A stretch of DNA of 64,000 nt from Stenocarpella maydis (lineage: Eukaryota; Ascomycota; Sordariomycetes; Diaporthales; Diaporthaceae). This document shows positions 59,840-64,000 of the stretch, piece after piece. The translations under genes were made by a program, and so were the position numbers. The stretch lies in contig NQMI01000048.1 in assembly GCA_002270565.1 (NCBI GenBank), positions 190,684-254,683 of the forward strand, read 5' to 3'. The notes beneath the pieces are model-generated. The model was not told where the DNA came from, searched no databases, and worked only from the letters and a program-made list of their open reading frames with translations. Position 1 is the first letter of the stretch. Every line of letters starts with the position of its first letter.

Positions 59840-61071
59840 ATGCAGTGCTTGATGAAAATCGCCCTGGTGGGCCTTCTCGCGTCTGCTGATGCACGCCGTT
59901 GCAAGCATCGCCACTCTCACCACAGCGCGCCGACCTCAGTCACGACTGATGAGGCAGTCCCGACGATCGGCCTCGAGAGTCCACCCGCTGGTTTACCCTA
60001 TACATCTCCCGATGCAGCTCCAACCACATCAGCGGCCGCTACCGTCGTGCAGCCGCCTCTCGCCAGCGGGTCGCCTGTTCAGGATTCCACGCCTGTTCCC
60101 GAGCCGACCTCGGTGGAGCAACCTACGTCCATCCAGGAGCCCGCCTCGATCCAGGAATCTATGTCTGTCAAAGATACTGCATCCGTTCAGGAACCCACTC
60201 CTATTGCTTCACCGTCTGCCACGGAGCCGGCCTCATCGGCAGTGCCGGCCCCTTCTCCCATGATCAATGCTCCTGCATCAGCAGACATGTGCGCTGAAAA
60301 CCAAAAGACTCTCCTTGACGAGTGGGGACTCCTGGTTTCCAACGGCCGCGTCGTGGAGTCAACCGTGGAGGGAACTGTCTGCACCACTTACAACAAGGTA
60401 GTGACACTCGCCGATGGACAGATCGGCGTGGAGTTCACTGCAGACGCAAACCTGGTCTTTGATGAGGCCACTATGAACGATAACAAGTACTACTCCAACG
60501 TTGCCGTGACCAAGAATGTGGACGAGAAGCTCGGTGATATTGCTTCGATCCCCACGTCATACACCTGGTCCAGGACAAACACTTCGGATTTCAGAGGTGA
60601 GTCACCGAAGTCCGGGTGGTCACGACATGGAGCTGCAGGGGCTGACTGGGTTTAGGAAACATCTGTGTCGACCTTGTCATGGCCCCAGAGGCGCACGACT
60701 GGACATCGGCAGCGACAAAGGAGTTCCAGATGTGGCTGCACTGGCAGGGCGACCAGCGGCCCCTCGCCTGGTACAACGGCACCAAGTCGACCTTCGACCT
60801 CTGGGGTCAGAGCTGGGACATGTACCAAGGGGTCAACTACAACCTCGCCGGCGGCCAGGGCGTTGAGCTGACCACCATAGTGCCGACAGCCGGTCACCTA
60901 GGTGCGTCCGGCACCTGGTCTGGCGATATCAAGGACTGGCTCGTCGAGATGGTGAACCAGGGTATCGTCACGAACGACTACTACGTCAACGTGGCCAACG
61001 CTGGTACTGAGCAGTTCTATGGTGACTCTATCCTCGAGTCTACCGTGTCCATGCAAATCAATCTCAACTAG
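59840..61071 (+). CDS. Secreted glycoside hydrolase family 12 endoglucanase/xyloglucanase, 390 aa
   Basis: Two exons join in frame: 59840-60596 and 60656-61071. The 59-bp intron has a GTGAGT donor, a GCTGACTG branch and a TTTAG acceptor. A signal peptide (MQCLMKIALVGLLASADA) is followed by a Ser/Thr/Pro-rich region of about 130 residues. This contains short repeats of the SIQEP/SVQEP type and probably carries O-glycans. Catalytic domain from about residue 150: the nucleophile is likely Glu275 in TKEFQMWLHWQG and the acid/base Glu371 in NAGTEQFYG, as in other GH12 enzymes, with LWGQSWDMYQGVN between. The family cuts beta-1,4-glucan or xyloglucan outside the cell. The Ser/Thr-rich part precedes the enzyme, and no cellulose-binding module accompanies it, which is less usual. 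The intron phase restores DFRG-NICVDLV. Confidence 0.88.
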
Positions 61072-62289
61072 AGTTTACGTCACAGGTTTGATCAAAGGGG
61101 CAAGGGCAAAATCCCCCATTGATGCGTGCAAACAGTCTATTCTCCGTACATAGTTAGGTCGGCATTAGGGTGCCTCTATATGACTATCACAAATTTGAGG
61201 ATCCGATTTTGCAGACTTTTCCAAGTCTCGCTCTGTGCTTCTGAAATGCTTGGGAGCTAGAACAAGCGAGCTGTCCCAATTTGTTTTCTTACTACGTGTA
61301 TATATCGTATTATGTCATATGCCTCTGAACTCGAGCCAACCTAGGAGTTTCACATCGGACGTAGATGGTGCTCGCTTCTTCCCTCCTCGATGTCCTTTTA
61401 TATAGGAATCGGAGTCAGCATGGCCTTGGCTCTCATGCGTCGACATGGCAATAGACAGGAACGGGCGTGCTATGAAAGATCTAGCAGTATAGACCAATGT
61501 GATAGGTAAAGGGCAGAATCATGTCTCCATCCTAACTTAATGTCTCGCCACATGCACATGAGCCATCCGTGCCTAACAGGATGGTGTGCAAAGCCGTCCT
61601 AATCGTTCCACAATTACCAAACTGCCACTGGTGAATTTGAAATAAGAAGCCGTGCAACACAATTCCTTACCCACCTAGGTAGTTGTAGACAATGAGACTG
61701 TTAGAAATGAGAGGAACTACTGAAATGTGTCTCCAGAATATGTCATGAATACCCAAGTAACACCTCCCTAGGTTCGGCAGAACTCGTCTCTCCGCAAGTC
61801 ATTTTACACCTCAGCGGCGAAGGCGGATCAATTGACATGTTCCTCACTCTCGGCTAGCCTGACAAGACTAATGTCTAGTTCGCAGCATAAGCTCAAACTC
61901 AGCGTGTACCCTAGACCGTCTTAGACAAATATGGGGGTGCCTTGGAACCATACGCACAGAATTGCCAATAACCGATAGTTTGATGTTTTATGGGTGGATC
62001 ACCTAATGGTCTAATGCCAGAGGGATTTGGCTGCTGAACCTCCCCCATCTTCCCAGAGCCCAGTGGCAGGGACCAACGCACGTCGAAATTGCACTGGGCT
62101 TCAAGAAAGTCCAAGATACATGTTCAAAGTATGTTCTTTTGGGGTTCCATACAATCTTGTGTCCTGTGATTAAAGTTGGTAATCTCCACCTCGATCTAAC
62201 AGTGAAGGAAAGGATCACTATCTAATCTCCATGATTGAAGCCAATGGCGGTATGCTCGTCAAGAAGACTCCACCAGACCCCTGACACGC
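61072..62289. other. Intergenic between convergent genes
   Basis: 3' flanks of the GH12 and alpha-tubulin genes. Short ACCTAGGTAG palindromes near 61674. No gene seen. Confidence 0.5.
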
Positions 62290-64000
62290 TTAGTACTCAA
62301 TGTCAACATCACCCTCCTCACCCATGGAGTCCGTAGCAACCTCCTCGTAATCGCGCTCAAGAGCAGCAAGATCTTCCCGGGCCTCGGAGAATTCACCTTC
62401 CTCCATACCCTCACCAACGTACCAGTGAACGAAAGCACGCTTGGAGTACATGAGATCGAACTTCTGGGACAGAGCGGACCAGGCCTCAGCGATGGCAGTT
62501 GTGTTGGACAGCATGCACCTAACAATTGTTAGCAACTATCGGTCCGGCAGCGATGTTGCGAGTACTTACACAGCACGGTCGACCTTGGCGAGATCACCGT
62601 TGGGCACCTGCTCAGGGGGCTGGAAGCAAATTCCGAGCTTGAAGCCAGTAGGGCACCAGTCGACGAACTGGATGGTGCGCTTGGTCTTGAGCGTAGCGAC
62701 GGCACCGTGAGCGTCCTTGGGGACGACATCACCACGGTACAGCAGGCAAGTGGCCATGTACTTGCCGTTCCTTGGGTCACACTTGACCATCTGGTTGTAG
62801 GGCTCGAAGCACGACATGGTCATCTCCTGGACCGAGTTGGACTCGTGGGCAGCCTTGGCGGCGGAGATGACGGGCGCATAGGCGACAAGTGGGAAGTGGA
62901 TACGAGGGTATGGCACCAGGTTGGTCTGGAACTCGTTCAAGTCGACGTTCAGGGATCCATCGAAACGCAGGGAAGCGGTGATGGAGGACACAACTATCAT
63001 GACGTTAGCATCCTAGAAGGCTGATCCAAGAGTGCGCGAGACGTACCCTGAGCGATCAAGCGGTTCAGGTTGATGTAGTTGGGGCGCTCCAGCCCGAGGT
63101 TCCGGCGGCAGATGTCGTAGATGGCCTCGTTGTCGACCATGAAGGAGCAGTCGGCATGCTCCAGGGTGGTGTGGGTGGTCAGGATCGAGTTGTAAGGCTC
63201 GACGACGGCGACGGATGTCTGAGGAGCAGGGTAGACACAGAACTCCAGCTTGCTCTTCTTTCCGTAATCGACGGAGAGGCGCTCCATGAGGAGAGCGCCG
63301 AAACCAGAGCCGGTACCACCGCCAAAGGAGTGGAAGACCAGGAAGCCCTGGAGGCCGGCACAAGCGTCGGCAACCCGGCGGATCTTGTCCAGGACGCCAT
63401 CGATAAGCTCCTTGCCGACGGTGTAGTGGCCACGGGCGTAATTGTTGGAAGCATCCTCCTTGCCGGTGATCATGTGCTCGGGGTGGAACAGGCTTCGGTA
63501 TGGGCCGGTGCGGACCTCGTCGACGACGTTGGGCTCGAGGTCGCAGTAGATTGTTCGAGGGACATACTTGCCCTGACCTGTGGGCGTCCAGCGCGTCAGA
63601 TATAATTCGTGAACAGACCTGAACACACGGGAGAAGCTCTCGTACCGGTCTCAGAGAAGAAGGTGCTGAAGCCCTGGTCGGGGTCGGCGGCCTTGCGCTC
63701 GTCCGTCAGGAATCCATCGGGCTGTGTGCAGATAACGCATCAGTTGGGCTCGGCACCAGAGATTTGATCGGATAGCGCTTTTACGTACCTGAATACCGTG
63801 CTCGAGGCAGTAGAGCTATATGCGAAGTGGTAATGTCAGTGGTGCTCGTCGTTGGGGCTCCGGCTTGTGCGAGCAAGGCTTGGAGGGGAGGGGGGCGGCG
63901 TTTGTGATATTTTTGGAGGGCGGTTTGTTGACATGTTGACCGGGCGGCCGCGCGAGGGGGCGAGATAAGTGCAAAACCTACCTCCCAGCACGAGTTGGCG
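62290..64000 (-). CDS. TUB1: Alpha-tubulin, 5' end cut by the window edge
   Basis: Exons on the minus strand: 64000-63982, 63815-63789, 63721-63646, 63577-63047, 62993-62570, 62518-62290, all joining in frame with introns of 51-166 bp. The visible protein begins [30 protein letters not shown] and contains the tubulin GTP-binding signature GGGTGSGFG. Features such as [20 protein letters not shown] and [20 protein letters not shown] mark it as alpha, not beta. It ends in the aromatic residue Tyr after a short acidic tail ([10 protein letters not shown]), as alpha-tubulins do. It pairs with beta-tubulin as the microtubule subunit. The first 19 or so codons and the promoter lie beyond the right edge. 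A gene for the tubulin-binding Stu2 protein stands 10 kb away, which is probably chance. Confidence 0.95.

Noticed and set aside
1..64000. CRISPR array or bacterial-type operon
   Set aside because: No regularly spaced direct repeats with unique spacers; genes have spliceosomal introns and separate promoters.

Overview
The window is nuclear DNA of a filamentous ascomycete (Pezizomycotina, most likely Sordariomycetes; I cannot name the species). The evidence is: genes broken by short introns (about 50-170 bp) with GTRAGT donors, CTRAC branch motifs and YAG acceptors; fungal families such as alpha-tubulin, a Stu2/XMAP215 protein, a TFIP11/Spp382 splicing factor and secreted glycoside hydrolases; and very AT-rich repeat islands beside otherwise GC-balanced DNA, as repeat-induced point mutation (RIP) leaves behind.

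Layout. 1-718: 5' part of a minus-strand gene running off the left edge. 1.4-5.6 kb: gene-free, AT-rich repeat island with an assembly gap, a 15-bp tandem repeat and three copies of a 41-bp motif, one of them inverted. 5.7-7.5 kb: D-lactate:cytochrome c oxidoreductase. 8.0-9.3 kb: a broken gene. 10.7-16.4 kb: a nine-exon gene for a 1,697-residue secreted Ser/Thr-rich subtilisin-like protease. 17.3-18.7 kb: a single-pass membrane protein. 21.1-24.3 kb: GH35 beta-galactosidase. 24.7-25.3 kb: a second AT-rich repeat island with a 19-bp hairpin. 26.2-28.1 kb: a VOC/glyoxalase-like protein and a D-2-hydroxyacid dehydrogenase. 28.9-30.6 kb: an APH-type kinase pseudogene. 31-36 kb: decayed DNA, homopolymer tracts, one uncertain gene and gene relics.

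36.0-39.8 kb holds three same-strand enzyme genes: carboxymuconolactone decarboxylase-like, beta-hydroxyacid dehydrogenase and metallo-beta-lactamase fold. 40.9-41.4 kb: a small secreted protein made of two matching six-cysteine modules joined by a Lys-Arg linker. 42.8-45.6 kb: TFIP11/Spp382 homologue. 46.0-47.2 kb: GH81 glucanase pseudogene with a central deletion. 48.5-48.9 kb: short-chain dehydrogenase relic. 49.5-52.5 kb: Stu2/XMAP215. 54.1 kb: a tRNA-Ser-like sequence. 54.8-56.0 kb: gelsolin-repeat protein. 57.4-58.4 kb: a variant RING protein with a ubiquitin-binding motif. 59.8-61.1 kb: GH12 endoglucanase. 62.3-64.0 kb: alpha-tubulin, cut by the right edge.

The window mixes conserved housekeeping genes (microtubule and actin regulation, splicing, mitochondrial lactate oxidation) with fast-evolving secreted or accessory genes and at least four decayed genes. 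No CRISPR array, rRNA or bacterial-type operon is present. Exon boundaries were derived by hand from splice motifs and reading-frame continuity, and they close in frame for every intact multi-exon model given here.
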